Source of the DNA: Pseudolabrys sp.
GTDB lineage: Bacteria > Pseudomonadota > Alphaproteobacteria > Rhizobiales > Xanthobacteraceae
NCBI GenBank assembly: GCA_030684935.1
Contig: JAUXXH010000053.1
Coordinates: 1 to 32,029, forward strand
DNA: 32,029 nt
Reading direction: 5' to 3'
Shown: one piece after another, positions 1-8,138 of the stretch
Layout of the letters: every line of letters begins with the position of its first letter
Position numbering within the stretch: position 1 is the first letter of the stretch
The notes under the pieces: generated by a model
Told to the model about the DNA's origin: nothing
Database searches by the model: none
The model's input: the letters and a program-made list of their open reading frames with translations, nothing else
Made by a program: the position numbers and the translations under genes

Positions 1-648
1 CAGCACGGCGCCGGGGCCGTTGGTCATCAGCACCACCTTGTCGGCGAGATAGATCGCCTCGTCGACGTCGTGCGTGATCATGAACACGGTCTGCCCCGTG
101 TCGGTGCAGATGCGGCGCACCTCGTCCTGCAGCGTGCCGCGCGTGAGCGCGTCGAGCGCCGAGAACGGCTCGTCCATCAGCATGATCTTCGGCTCGATGG
201 AGAGCGCACGCGCAATGCCGACGCGCTGCTTCATGCCGCCGGAGAGTTCGGCCGGGCGCTTGTGTTCGGCGCCGGTGAGGCCGACGCGGTCGATGAAGAT
301 GCGCGCGTGGGCTTCGACCGCGGCGCGCGACCAGTCGCGGTGGCGCGCGGCGACGGCGTAGGCGACGTTGCCGAGCACGCTGCGCCACGGCAGTAGCGAG
401 TGGCCCTGGAAGATGACGGCGCGGTCGAGCGAGGGGCCGGAGATTTCTTGGCCGTCGACGATGACGACGCCGGCGGATGGCGCATCTAAGCCGGCGAGGA
501 TGTTGAGAACGGTGGTCTTGCCGCAGCCGGAGTGGCCGATGACGCAGACGAAGTCGCCGCGTTGCATGGACAGCCACAGATCCTCGAACACCGGCGCGGC
601 GGTGCCGTAGCGGCGCGAAATGCCCTCGATGGAGATGAAGCCGGTCAT
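1..648 (-). CDS. ABC transporter ATP-binding protein, NrtD/SsuB/TauB type (partial, C-terminus outside window)
   Basis: The first 216 codons of a nucleotide-binding subunit of a nitrate/sulfonate/taurine-class importer are present; the gene runs off the left edge. The translation starts MTGFISIEGISRRYG and shows Walker A (GHSGCGKTT), Q-loop (VIFQGHSLLPW), signature (LSGGMKQRVGIARAL), Walker B (IMLMDEPFSALDALT) and H-loop (FMITHDVDEA), all intact. It would hydrolyse ATP at the inner membrane to drive the permease encoded just upstream. The ATG overlaps the permease stop in an ATGA arrangement, a strong sign of translational coupling. The family is clear. The substrate (nitrate, cyanate, sulfonate or another small anion) is not shown by the sequence. 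Confidence 0.93.
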   Translation of the reverse strand, partial: MTGFISIEGISRRYGTAAPVFEDLWLSMQRGDFVCVIGHSGCGKTTVLNILAGLDAPSAGVVIVDGQEISGPSLDRAVIFQGHSLLPWRSVLGNVAYAVAARHRDWSRAAVEAHARIFIDRVGLTGAEHKRPAELSGGMKQRVGIARALSIEPKIMLMDEPFSALDALTRGTLQDEVRRICTDTGQTVFMITHDVDEAIYLADKVVLMTNGPGAVL

Positions 649-1484
649 TCGGGGAACGTCACCAGTTTGGTGGCCCGCGCCAGCATCAGGTCCAGCACCA
701 TCCCCACCACCCCGATCACCAATATCGCCACAATCACATTCGTAATCGATAAATTATTCCATTCGTTCCAGACGAAGTAACCGATGCCGGTTCCGCCGAC
801 GAGCATCTCTGCAGCGACGATGACAAGCCAGGCAATGCCGATCGAGATGCGCATGCCGGTCAGGATGGTGGGGGCGGCGGCAGGGAGGATGATTGTGAAG
901 GCGCGGCGGAAGGTGCCGACTTCAAGTGTCCTGGCGACGTTCAGCCATTCCTTGCGCACTTGCGCCACGCCGAAAGCCGTGTTGATCAAGGTCGGCCACA
1001 ACGAGCAAATGAAGATCACGAAGATCGAAGACAGGTTGGAGTCCTTGATGGTGTAAAGCGCCAGCGGCATCCAGGCCAACGGCGAGATCGGCTTCAGAAC
1101 CTGGATGAAGGGGTCCAGCGCCTTGTACATCAGCGGGGACATGCCGATCACAAAGCCGATCGGGATGGCGAACAGGACCGCAAGGCCGTAGCCGATGAAG
1201 ACGCGGCCGATCGAGTACGCAATCTGAATGCCGACACCCTTGTCGTTCGGCCCTTTGTCGTAGAACGGATCGCTGACGTGCTCCCACAACTTGGCGCCAA
1301 CCTCCAGCGGGCCGGGCATCGCCGACTTGCCTTGCGTCGCCGTCAGCCCCATCAGCTTGGCGTATTCCGGGCTCATCTGCTGCACGGCGCCCGTCCCGCG
1401 CGTGGCCAGATGCCAGGCGAGGATGAAACTGACGAACAACAGCACGGAGACAATCGCCGCGCGCAGTGTGAGACTTTGAGTCAT
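645..1484 (-). CDS. ABC transporter permease, NrtB/SsuC type
   Basis: A 279-residue inner-membrane permease of the BPD_transp_1 family. It has an N-terminal hydrophobic helix after MTQSLTLRAAI, several further membrane segments, and the cytoplasmic EAA-like loop (ARTLEVGTFRRAFTIILP) that contacts the ATPase. The frame stays open upstream to 1595, but that part reads through an intergenic palindromic repeat. The ATG at 1484 gives the normal family N-terminus and was chosen, although no strong ribosome-binding site is visible. It sits between the binding-protein gene (upstream) and the ATPase (overlapping downstream), forming one leftward operon. Confidence 0.93.
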   Translation of the reverse strand: MTQSLTLRAAIVSVLLFVSFILAWHLATRGTGAVQQMSPEYAKLMGLTATQGKSAMPGPLEVGAKLWEHVSDPFYDKGPNDKGVGIQIAYSIGRVFIGYGLAVLFAIPIGFVIGMSPLMYKALDPFIQVLKPISPLAWMPLALYTIKDSNLSSIFVIFICSLWPTLINTAFGVAQVRKEWLNVARTLEVGTFRRAFTIILPAAAPTILTGMRISIGIAWLVIVAAEMLVGGTGIGYFVWNEWNNLSITNVIVAILVIGVVGMVLDLMLARATKLVTFPE

Positions 1485-1511
1485 ACGGGTCGTCCGGCCT
1501 TCTCCGCCATG

Positions 1512-1590
1512 CCCGGCCCTGGGCCGGGAATCCAAGCCTCGCCACACTTGGAAAGGCGAAGGCGTGAGTGGCCGGGACAAGCCCGGCCAC
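1512..1590. repeat. REP-like palindromic pair inside the nrt-type operon
   Basis: Two GC-rich perfect inverted repeats lie in the 121-bp gap between the binding-protein and permease genes. One is CCCGGCCC-T-GGGCCGGG (1512-1528). The other is GTGGCCGGG-ACAAG-CCCGGCCAC (1568-1590). The second has the same form (9-bp arms, 5-nt ACAAG-type loop) as palindromes at 20333-20355 and 20419-20441, so it belongs to a dispersed intergenic repeat family. Within an operon it may form a stem that lowers or protects downstream mRNA; this is inference. Confidence 0.75.
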
Positions 1591-1605
1591 GACACATTTG
1601 TGTAG

Positions 1606-2994
1606 TCACGAAGCCTTCTTGATCTTGAAGCTGGCGAGATACTCCTCCGGCTTGGCCGGATCGAAGGCCTTGCCCATGACGGAAAACGACTTGGTGGTCG
1701 CCTTTGGCGGGGTCATGCCGACTTCGGCCATAAGCTTGGCGGTGTCGGTCGCCAGGAACACCTGCTCGGCCACGCCCTTGTAGTCGACATCGCCCTTGAT
1801 CTGACCCCAGCGCTTCATCTGAGTCATGATCCAGACCGCAAAGGACTGCCACGGGAACGGATCGAAATCGACCCTATTGGGATCCGTCTTCACGCTGCCG
1901 AGGCCGTCGGCATAGGTTCCGGTGAGAATCTGCTCGAGCACGGTGACCGGCTGGTTGATATAGTTCGCCGGCGCGATCGCCTCGGCGATCTGCTTGCGAT
2001 TTTCCGGTTTGTGCGCGTAGGCGGTCGCGTCGATGATCGACTTGAGCAGCGCCGCGTAGGTCTTCGGCATTCCCGTGACGAATTCCTTCGACGCCGCGAA
2101 GGCGCAGCACGGGTGACCATCCCAGATTTCCTTCGACAGGATATGGATAAAGCCGACGCCGTCGAAAACCGCACGCTGGTTCATCGGATCGGGACCGAGG
2201 AAGCCGTCGATATTGTCGGCACGCAGGTTGGCGACCATTTCCGGCGGCGGTACCGCGCGAATCTGCACGTCCTGATCCGGGTCGATGCCGTGTTCGGCGA
2301 GATAATACCGCAGCAGGTAGTTGTGCATCGAGAAGTCGAAAGGCACCGCGAACTTGAAGCCTTTCCAGGACTTCGGGTCGCGCCTGTCCTTGTGCTTCAT
2401 CGCCAGCGTGATCGCCTGGCCGTTGATATTTTCCACTGCCGGCATCGTGTAGGGAATCGGATTCGAGCCGATGCCCATGGTGATGGCAATCGGCATCGGC
2501 GATAGCATGTGGGCGGCGTCGTATTCCTTGTTGATGGTCTTGTCGCGGATCACCGCCCAGCCCGCGGTCTTGATCACGTCGACATTGAGCCCGTGCTTCT
2601 CGTAGAAGCCCATCGGCTTGGCCATAATGATCGGGGTGGCGCAGGTGATCGGAATGAAGCCGACCTTGAGATCCTTTTTCTCAAGCGGACCGCCTTGCGC
2701 GAACAGATCGGTCGCCGTCGCCAGCGGGAAGAACTGCGAAACGGCCGCCAGCGCGGTCGAGGCACCAAGCGTTTGCAGGAAGGCGCGTCGGCTCGCGTCC
2801 TGGGGAAAAATCGCGCGCAGCACCGCGGAGGCGACGACATTCTCGTACCGCTTGCCCTCGCTCTCAACCGGCACGCATTGCATTTGCGCAGCGGCATCGC
2901 GCGCATGCTCGGCGTCGGAAGCATGACGCCCGCAGGCGCAACCGGTGCTGTTCAGGGGCCGGGACGGGTCGAAAGGGTTGTCGAAGGTGGACAT
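1606..2994 (-). CDS. NrtA/CmpA-type ABC transporter substrate-binding protein with extended Tat signal
   Basis: A 462-residue periplasmic binding protein of the NrtA/CmpA/SsuA superfamily, first gene of the leftward transporter operon. Residues 1-68 form an unusual cytoplasmic-side extension with a Cys/His cluster (GCACGRHASDAEH, residues 18-30) and Cys40. A twin-arginine signal follows (ASRRAFLQTLG, Arg69-Arg70) with a hydrophobic stretch to about residue 98. The mature domain starts around LKVGFIPITCATP and keeps family motifs (DAAHMLSPMP, FAVPFDFSMHNYLLRYYL, GHPCCAFAASKEF). The ATG at 2994 has GGGAG six bases upstream. Tat export suggests folding or cofactor loading before secretion. The ligand is not evident: similar proteins are annotated nitrate-binding, but cyanate or organic ligands are possible. 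Expression is probably sigma-54 dependent (site at 3035-3050). Confidence 0.92.
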   Translation of the reverse strand: MSTFDNPFDPSRPLNSTGCACGRHASDAEHARDAAAQMQCVPVESEGKRYENVVASAVLRAIFPQDASRRAFLQTLGASTALAAVSQFFPLATATDLFAQGGPLEKKDLKVGFIPITCATPIIMAKPMGFYEKHGLNVDVIKTAGWAVIRDKTINKEYDAAHMLSPMPIAITMGIGSNPIPYTMPAVENINGQAITLAMKHKDRRDPKSWKGFKFAVPFDFSMHNYLLRYYLAEHGIDPDQDVQIRAVPPPEMVANLRADNIDGFLGPDPMNQRAVFDGVGFIHILSKEIWDGHPCCAFAASKEFVTGMPKTYAALLKSIIDATAYAHKPENRKQIAEAIAPANYINQPVTVLEQILTGTYADGLGSVKTDPNRVDFDPFPWQSFAVWIMTQMKRWGQIKGDVDYKGVAEQVFLATDTAKLMAEVGMTPPKATTKSFSVMGKAFDPAKPEEYLASFKIKKAS

Positions 2995-3034
2995 CAGGCT
3001 CTCCCATCTGTGCGTCGCTGTTCACCGGTGACAG

Positions 3035-3050
3035 AGCAACTTCGGTGCCA
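3035..3050 (-). promoter_or_regulatory. Sigma-54 (-24/-12) promoter for the transporter operon
   Basis: On the minus strand this reads TGGCAC-CGAAG-TTGCT, a close match to the RpoN consensus TGGCAC-N5-TTGCA, with GG and GC exactly 10 nt apart. Transcription would start about 12 nt beyond the GC, some 30 nt before the ATG at 2994. A divergent sigma-54 activator gene next door makes this much more credible than a chance match. Confidence 0.82.
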
Positions 3051-3119
3051 ACTCCCGGGGAAATCGACGACGCCGCCGCGGGCCGCTTGGAAACCCCTGC
3101 CATTGGCCCACTTCTTGCT

Positions 3120-3150
3120 TACGATATTTCGTAGTCCACGAATTTTCGTA
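3120..3150. promoter_or_regulatory. Tandem dyad: probable upstream activating sites for the sigma-54 activator
   Basis: Two similar inverted repeats lie side by side: TACGA-TATT-TCGTA (3120-3133) and cACGA-ATTT-TCGTa (3137-3150), centres 17 bp apart. They are 70-100 bp upstream of the -24 element of the leftward promoter and 42-72 bp upstream of the regulator's start. This fits binding of the Fis-type helix-turn-helix of the adjacent activator, with a possible autoregulatory effect. Binding is inferred. Confidence 0.65.
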
Positions 3151-3191
3151 GCTGCGGTGACGGGAATTCGGCGCATCGGAGGGTCGGCGTC

Positions 3192-4712
3192 ATGAGTGTG
3201 CATCGAGATCAGGCAGGCGGCGGCGCAGATGCCGCTTTCGGTCGCATCGAGCGCGAGAACCAACTGATCCTGCGCGCCGCCGGCGAAGGTATTTACGGCG
3301 TCAACGCCGAGGGCCGGACCACCTTCGTCAATCCGGCAGCCGAACGCATGCTGGGCTGGAAAGCCGAAGATCTGGTCGGTCGCGACATGCACTCTATGGT
3401 GCATCACACCCATCCGGACGGCTCTCACTATCACGATCACGAATGCCCGATCTATGCGGCGTTTCGCGACGGTTCGGTCCATCACGTCGAGAACGAGATG
3501 TTCTTCCGCAAGGATGGCACGTCGTTCTGGGTCGAATACACCTCGACGCCGATCCGCGACCACGGCGTATTGATCGGCGCGGTGATCGTGTTCCGCGACG
3601 TCAGCCAGCGCCGCGATGCCGACGAGAAACTGCGGGCTGCGCACGAGGAAGTCGACCGGCTGAGCAAGCGGCTCGAACTGGAGAATGCCTATCTGCAGGA
3701 ACAGATCCGTATCGACGGCAATCATCACGGCATCATCGGCCGCAGCGCCGCGATCCAGAAAACTCTGAGCCAGGTCGCGCTGGTGGCCCCCACCGACGCC
3801 ACCGTGTTGATCGCGGGCGAGAGCGGCACCGGCAAGGAACTGGTGGCGCGCGCCATTCACGACGACAGCCGGCGCTCGAACCGGCCGCTGATCCGCGTGA
3901 ATTGCGCGGCAATTCCGGCCGACCTTTTCGAAAGCGAATTCTTCGGCCATGCCAAAGGTGCTTTCACAGGCGCGCTGCGCGACCGTATCGGCCGGTTCGA
4001 ACTGGCCGATGGCGGCACGCTTTTCCTCGACGAGGTCGGCGAAATCCCGCTGGCGCTGCAGGGCAAGCTGCTGCGTGTGCTGCAGGAGGGACAGTTCGAG
4101 CGCGTGGGCGAGGCCCGCACCCGGCATGTCGACGTGCGGGTTATCGCCGCCACCAACCGCGACCTCAAAGCACTGGCACGTCGGGGACACTTCCGCGAGG
4201 ATCTTTACTTCAGACTCAATGTGTTTCCGATTGAGTTGGTACCGCTGCGCGAACGCACGGATGACATCCCTCTTCTCGCATTGCATCTGCTGCGCGCGGC
4301 CTGCAAGAAGCTCAATACGGGCGAGCTGCGCCTGACCGAAGGCGATGCGCGCCGCCTTGCTCAATACAGCTGGCCGGGCAACGTGCGCGAATTGCAGAAC
4401 GTGATCGAACGCGCCGCCATTCTGGCCCGCAATGGCCGGGTGCGTATCGATCTGCCTGACCTCGGACCAGCCAACACCGCGGGACGGCGCAGCCAGGCGG
4501 CCGGCGCGCGGTCCTCGATCCTCACCGACGACGAACGTCGCGAACGCGACCGCGTCAACATCATGGCGGCGCTGGAAGCAAGCGGCGGCAAGATCTTCGG
4601 CCGTGGCGGCGCCGCCGAGATGCTCGACGTCAAGCCGACCACGCTGGCCTCGCGCATCAAGACGCTGGGCATCCGCTTCGAACGCGGCTCAGGCGCGGAG
4701 CAGCGGATATAG
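3192..4712 (+). CDS. PAS-domain sigma-54-dependent transcriptional activator (NtrC/Fis family)
   Basis: A 506-residue enhancer-binding protein. Residues about 20-140 form a PAS sensor with a His/Cys-rich insertion ([18 protein letters not shown], residues 71-88) that could bind metal or a redox ligand. A coiled linker follows (about 143-172). The AAA+ domain has Walker A GESGTGKE (209-216), the sigma-54 contact loop GAFTGA (256-261), Walker [10 protein letters not shown] (275-283) and the arginine-finger region. A Fis-type helix-turn-helix closes the protein ([23 protein letters not shown]). There is no receiver domain, so the PAS domain is the likely input. The gene is divergent from the NrtA-type operon, which has a -24/-12 promoter and dyads, so that operon is the probable target. 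It ends 2 bp from the convergent XRE gene. Confidence 0.95.
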   Translation: MSVHRDQAGGGADAAFGRIERENQLILRAAGEGIYGVNAEGRTTFVNPAAERMLGWKAEDLVGRDMHSMVHHTHPDGSHYHDHECPIYAAFRDGSVHHVENEMFFRKDGTSFWVEYTSTPIRDHGVLIGAVIVFRDVSQRRDADEKLRAAHEEVDRLSKRLELENAYLQEQIRIDGNHHGIIGRSAAIQKTLSQVALVAPTDATVLIAGESGTGKELVARAIHDDSRRSNRPLIRVNCAAIPADLFESEFFGHAKGAFTGALRDRIGRFELADGGTLFLDEVGEIPLALQGKLLRVLQEGQFERVGEARTRHVDVRVIAATNRDLKALARRGHFREDLYFRLNVFPIELVPLRERTDDIPLLALHLLRAACKKLNTGELRLTEGDARRLAQYSWPGNVRELQNVIERAAILARNGRVRIDLPDLGPANTAGRRSQAAGARSSILTDDERRERDRVNIMAALEASGGKIFGRGGAAEMLDVKPTTLASRIKTLGIRFERGSGAEQRI

Positions 4713-4714
4713 GC

Positions 4715-5497
4715 TTATGGACCGGCCAACTGGCGCAGCTTTTCAGCGGTCGACGTATCGGCCGGGAAGAAGGTTTCCAGTGCGATTTCGGCGACTGTGA
4801 TGTCGAGCGGCGTGCCGAACACCGTGGTCGTGCTGATCAGCATCAGCAGACCGGCATCGCTGTGCAACTGCAATGGCACCACCACCGCGGCTTCAGGTCC
4901 GACCGGACGCGCCGGACGGGGCGACTTCGGTGCCGGGAGAGCGGCCAGTTCCTGCATCAACGACTCCAGTACCGGGTCAGCGCTGACATCGATCTGGCGA
5001 CGCAGCCGCACCAACAGATGCGTGCGCCATTCGGCCAGGTTGGCGATGCGCGGCGCCAGCCCCTCCGGATGCAGGCTGAGACGCAACACGTTGACCGGCG
5101 GCGCCAGCAGATGCGGCGCGACGCCAGAAACCAGCCGGCCGACCGCCGCGTTGGCGGCAAGCATGGTCCAGTGACGATCCACCGCCAGCGCCGGATAAGG
5201 CTCATGCCCCCGCAACACCTGCTGCATGGCCGCACGCGCCGAGCCAAGCGCCGGATCGTCGAGCGGCCGCTCGGAAAACACCGGCGCAAAACCGGCCGCG
5301 ACCAGCAAAGCATTGCGCGCGCGGAGCGGCACTTCGAGTTGCTCCGCGAGACGCAACACCATGTCCCGCGACGGCTGCGATCGGCCGGTTTCAATGAAGC
5401 TCAGATGGCGCGTCGATATCTCGGCGGACACCGCGAGATCGAGCTGACTCAGGCGCCGCCGCTGCCGCCATTCGCGCAAGTGGGAACCGATATCCAT
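4715..5497 (-). CDS. XRE-family transcriptional regulator with MmyB-like ligand-binding domain
   Basis: A protein of about 260 residues. An N-terminal Cro/C1-type helix-turn-helix (LREWRQRRRLSQLDLAVSAE, then STRHLSFIETGRSQPS) is followed by a MmyB-like PAS-fold domain (YPALAVDRHWTMLAANAA; NVLRLSLHPEGLAPRIANL). Members of this family often repress or activate a divergently transcribed oxidoreductase or membrane gene. Here the divergent neighbour is the small membrane protein at 5642. The ATG at 5497 gives the usual family start (MDIGSHLREWRQ). An in-frame ATG at 5533 has a GGAGG only 2 nt upstream, too close to be convincing. If the shorter start is right, the ribosome-binding site is weak. 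Confidence 0.9.
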   Translation of the reverse strand: MDIGSHLREWRQRRRLSQLDLAVSAEISTRHLSFIETGRSQPSRDMVLRLAEQLEVPLRARNALLVAAGFAPVFSERPLDDPALGSARAAMQQVLRGHEPYPALAVDRHWTMLAANAAVGRLVSGVAPHLLAPPVNVLRLSLHPEGLAPRIANLAEWRTHLLVRLRRQIDVSADPVLESLMQELAALPAPKSPRPARPVGPEAAVVVPLQLHSDAGLLMLISTTTVFGTPLDITVAEIALETFFPADTSTAEKLRQLAGP

Positions 5498-5641
5498 GGC
5501 ACCGACTATAAATGCTTCCCGGTCTGGCTCCATTACCTCCGGCGTAATCGACCGGCCGCGTCACACCCGCCAGATTACGCGCAAGCCTGGCCTGAGCACT
5601 TTCGCCGTGGCCGGGCAGGACACCTGAACCGGAGTATTCCA

Positions 5642-6043
5642 ATGTCTGATCTTGCACTTTCAGCTTCTCCGACTTTTCTTCGCCGTGTGCTCGCGGTCGA
5701 TGCCGCGTCATGTATCGGCATGGGCACCCTCATGCTTGCCGGCGCCGGAACTATTAGTGATGTGCTGGGCCTGCCGGCCTCCCTGTTGCAGACGGCAGGC
5801 GCGGCACTGATACCTTTTGGCCTGGTTCTCGCATGGCTGGCGACCCGCCCTGTCCCGCCGCGCGCCGGCGTTATTGCCGTGATCGTCTGCAACGTGGTGT
5901 GGGTCGCCGAAAGCCTGGCTCTGCTTGTCGGCGGATGGATAGCGCCGACCGGATGGGGTATCGCTTTCGTCGTCGCCCAGGCCGGCGCGGTCGCCGCGCT
6001 TACGGCGCTGGAATACATCGGTCTGCGCGCCGCGCGCCGGTGA
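5642..6043 (+). CDS. Small four-helix integral membrane protein, function unknown
   Basis: A 133-residue, strongly hydrophobic protein with about four membrane segments: around residues 13-35, 40-66, 72-95 and 104-126. Each is rich in Ala, Leu, Val and Gly, with Arg at the cytoplasmic ends (FLRR, RAARR). No catalytic motif is recognisable. The ATG has GGAG seven bases upstream. The gene is divergent from the XRE/MmyB regulator with a 144-bp shared gap, so regulation by that protein is a reasonable inference. The reading frame is open for a long way upstream, but that part is antisense to the regulator and not coding. Confidence 0.78.
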   Translation: MSDLALSASPTFLRRVLAVDAASCIGMGTLMLAGAGTISDVLGLPASLLQTAGAALIPFGLVLAWLATRPVPPRAGVIAVIVCNVVWVAESLALLVGGWIAPTGWGIAFVVAQAGAVAALTALEYIGLRAARR

Positions 6044-6130
6044 TGCGGTAACACCACACGCACTTGCCTGGTACGCACTCCTGTCCCGGTCCGCTGTCCA
6101 AGATTACGGGGGCGGGCGGGTCCGGAATGG

Positions 6131-6147
6131 CGGTGACTTTTTCACCG
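6131..6147. promoter_or_regulatory. Short perfect dyad upstream of the DUF3422 gene
   Basis: CGGTGA-CTTTT-TCACCG forms 6-bp arms around a 5-nt spacer, ending 20 bp before the ATG at 6168. It could be an operator or a small hairpin in the 5' leader. Nothing else in the 124-bp gap explains it. Confidence 0.35.
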
Positions 6148-6167
6148 ATCCGTGCGACCAAAATCTG

Positions 6168-7511
6168 ATGAGCGCTGAGGTTTCCATCGGCAGTGGCGAC
6201 GGGGCGCGCCTCGCCGCCCATCCCCTGCGGGCGGCGGTGCTGGGCGAGGTGCACGCGCGGCCGTTCACCGCGATCCAGACGCCACGCCGGCTGTTGCATT
6301 TCGCCTTCGCCACTGTCGGCGAGGCCGCCAAAGCCGACCGTGCGGCCCTGACCGACTTTTGCGCCCGGCGCGGGCTGGATGGTCCGAAAACCGGCGCCAA
6401 GCACCACCGCATTGCGCTCGGCGGCACGACCTTGCGCTGGGAGCAACACGCCGAATTCACCACCTATACCTGGGAGATGCCGTCAGAGGCCGGCGCACCG
6501 TTCCACCCCGCCGCCGTGTCGCTGGCCACGCCGATGGGCAGCGTACCGCAGCCAGGCCCGGTGCTGGTCGCGGTCGACCTGCACCTTCTGGCCGACAAGG
6601 AAACCGCCCTTCCCTCCGAGCGCCTGTTCGATCGCGCCAGCCTGGCGGTGGCGGAGAATGCCGAAGGCGACGCCCTGTTCGCCACCGACTTCCAGCCCGA
6701 CCCGGCCGGCTTCATCCGCATTCTGGTGCTCGACCGGGGGCTGGGACCCGAGCGGGCCGGCGCATTGGTCCAGCGCGTGGTGGAGTTGGAGACCTATCGC
6801 ACGCTGGCTCTGCTTGGCCTGCCGGAGGCGCAACGCCTGCTGCCGTCGATCGTGCGCATCGAGGAACGGCTGCCCGAACTGGCGGAGGAAATGCGGCGCA
6901 GCGGCCGGCTGGCCGACAATCAGCGCTTGCTTAACGAACTGACGGCGCTGGCCGCCGAGCTCGAGGCCGGCGCCGCCGCCAGCCAGTTCCGCTTCGGCGC
7001 CAGCCGCGCCTACAACGAACTGGTCCAGCTTCGCCTGAGCACGATCGGCGAACGCCGGGTCGAAGGCTTCCCGACCTTGTCATCGTTTCTGGCGCGGCGC
7101 ATGTCGCCGGCGATGCGGACCTGCGCCGCCACCGAATTGCGGCAGAGCGACATGTCGATGAAGCTGTCGCGTGCCGCCAATCTGCTGCGCACCCGGGTCG
7201 ACGTCGAAGTCGAACGGCAGAACCGCGACCTGCTCAAATCGATGAACGAACGGACCCGTCTGCAGCTCAGGCTGCAGACCACGGTCGAAGGCCTGTCGGT
7301 CGCCGCGGTCAGTTATTATGTCGTCGGCCTGTTCGCCTACCTCGTGAAAGGCCTGCACGATGAAGGTCTGCCGGTGAACGTGTCGCTCGCCACGGCCGTG
7401 TTCGTGCCGTTTGCGGTGCTGGGGATATGGTGGCTGGTGCGCCGGATCCGGCGCCGGCACATTTCCGGGGCGGAGAAAGCGCCAGCGACAGAAACAGACG
7501 GCGCTCCTTAG
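6168..7511 (+). CDS. DUF3422 family membrane-anchored protein
   Basis: A 447-residue protein of the uncharacterised DUF3422 family, recognised by its N-terminal signature ([16 protein letters not shown]) and by [10 protein letters not shown] helical, coiled-coil-prone middle section follows (about 220-370, rich in Arg, Glu and Leu: [24 protein letters not shown]). Two C-terminal membrane helices ([14 protein letters not shown] and a segment ending [13 protein letters not shown]) give a CorA-like overall layout: soluble helical domain followed by two helices. No catalytic residues are assigned in the family and no function is claimed here. It overlaps the convergent SIS-domain gene by 4 bp. 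The start lacks a clear ribosome-binding site. Confidence 0.88.
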   Translation: MSAEVSIGSGDGARLAAHPLRAAVLGEVHARPFTAIQTPRRLLHFAFATVGEAAKADRAALTDFCARRGLDGPKTGAKHHRIALGGTTLRWEQHAEFTTYTWEMPSEAGAPFHPAAVSLATPMGSVPQPGPVLVAVDLHLLADKETALPSERLFDRASLAVAENAEGDALFATDFQPDPAGFIRILVLDRGLGPERAGALVQRVVELETYRTLALLGLPEAQRLLPSIVRIEERLPELAEEMRRSGRLADNQRLLNELTALAAELEAGAAASQFRFGASRAYNELVQLRLSTIGERRVEGFPTLSSFLARRMSPAMRTCAATELRQSDMSMKLSRAANLLRTRVDVEVERQNRDLLKSMNERTRLQLRLQTTVEGLSVAAVSYYVVGLFAYLVKGLHDEGLPVNVSLATAVFVPFAVLGIWWLVRRIRRRHISGAEKAPATETDGAP

Positions 7512-8089
7512 TCCGCCATCCCGAGTTCGATCTCAAGCGCCCCGCACAGCATTTGCCCGAGCGTGATATGCATTTCCTGGATGCGCGCGGTGGTGTCGGA
7601 TGGCACCACCAACAGATGATCGGCCAGCCCGGGCAGATCGCCGCCGTCCTTGCCGCTCAGGGCCGCGGTGACGAGCCCCATGGTCTTGGCCTGCTTGAGT
7701 GCGGCAATGACATTCGGACTCTTCCCCGAAGTGGAAATGGCGATCACCACGTCGCCGGGCCGGGCCAGCGCCTCGATCTGCCGTGCGAACAACTGCTCAA
7801 AACCAAGATCGTTGCCGATCGCAGTCAGCGCGGAGGTGTCGGTGGTCAGCGCGATGGCGGCGACAGGGGCACGATTTTTCTTGTAACGGACGGTCAGTTC
7901 GGTCGCCAGGTGTTGGGCGTCGGCGGCACTACCGCCGTTGCCAAATAGCATCAGCTTGCCACCGGCGCGGACCGAACCAACACATGCCGTCAGGAGGCCC
8001 GCGAAGGCCTGCACCAAAGCCGCTTCGGTGCGCCGGGCAACATCGTGATGCTCGGCGAACTCGGCCTTGTAGAATGAAACTACATCCAC
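7508..8089 (-). CDS. gmhA: SIS-domain protein, GmhA/DiaA-like (sedoheptulose-7-phosphate isomerase family)
   Basis: A 193-residue SIS-domain protein aligning end to end with GmhA, which makes D-glycero-D-manno-heptose 7-phosphate from sedoheptulose 7-phosphate. Visible motifs are [29 protein letters not shown] and [11 protein letters not shown]. From the remembered E. coli GmhA sequence, ligands His61, Glu65 and Gln172 match His60, Glu64 and Gln171, but the catalytic/metal His180 is Gln179 here. The start chosen is the GTG at 8089, preceded by AAGGGA and giving the usual length; the frame is open to 8176. It lies 49 bp downstream of the epimerase gene on the same strand. The gmhB gene at 15177 supports a heptose role, but a DiaA-like or altered-specificity SIS protein is possible. 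Confidence 0.8.
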   Translation of the reverse strand: MDVVSFYKAEFAEHHDVARRTEAALVQAFAGLLTACVGSVRAGGKLMLFGNGGSAADAQHLATELTVRYKKNRAPVAAIALTTDTSALTAIGNDLGFEQLFARQIEALARPGDVVIAISTSGKSPNVIAALKQAKTMGLVTAALSGKDGGDLPGLADHLLVVPSDTTARIQEMHITLGQMLCGALEIELGMAD

Positions 8090-8138
8090 GATCGCTTCCC
8101 TTCGGATCTGGCTCGTTCCCAGACCGCAATACTGGCTT

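Noticed and set aside
2994..4364. A 456-codon leftward open frame opposite the sigma-54 activator
   Set aside because: Antisense to an unmistakable AAA+ regulator; no recognisable protein features.
4862..5641. Long rightward open frame antisense to the XRE regulator
   Set aside because: Arg/Gln/His-rich composition typical of a GC-driven shadow frame; the opposite strand encodes a clear helix-turn-helix/MmyB protein.
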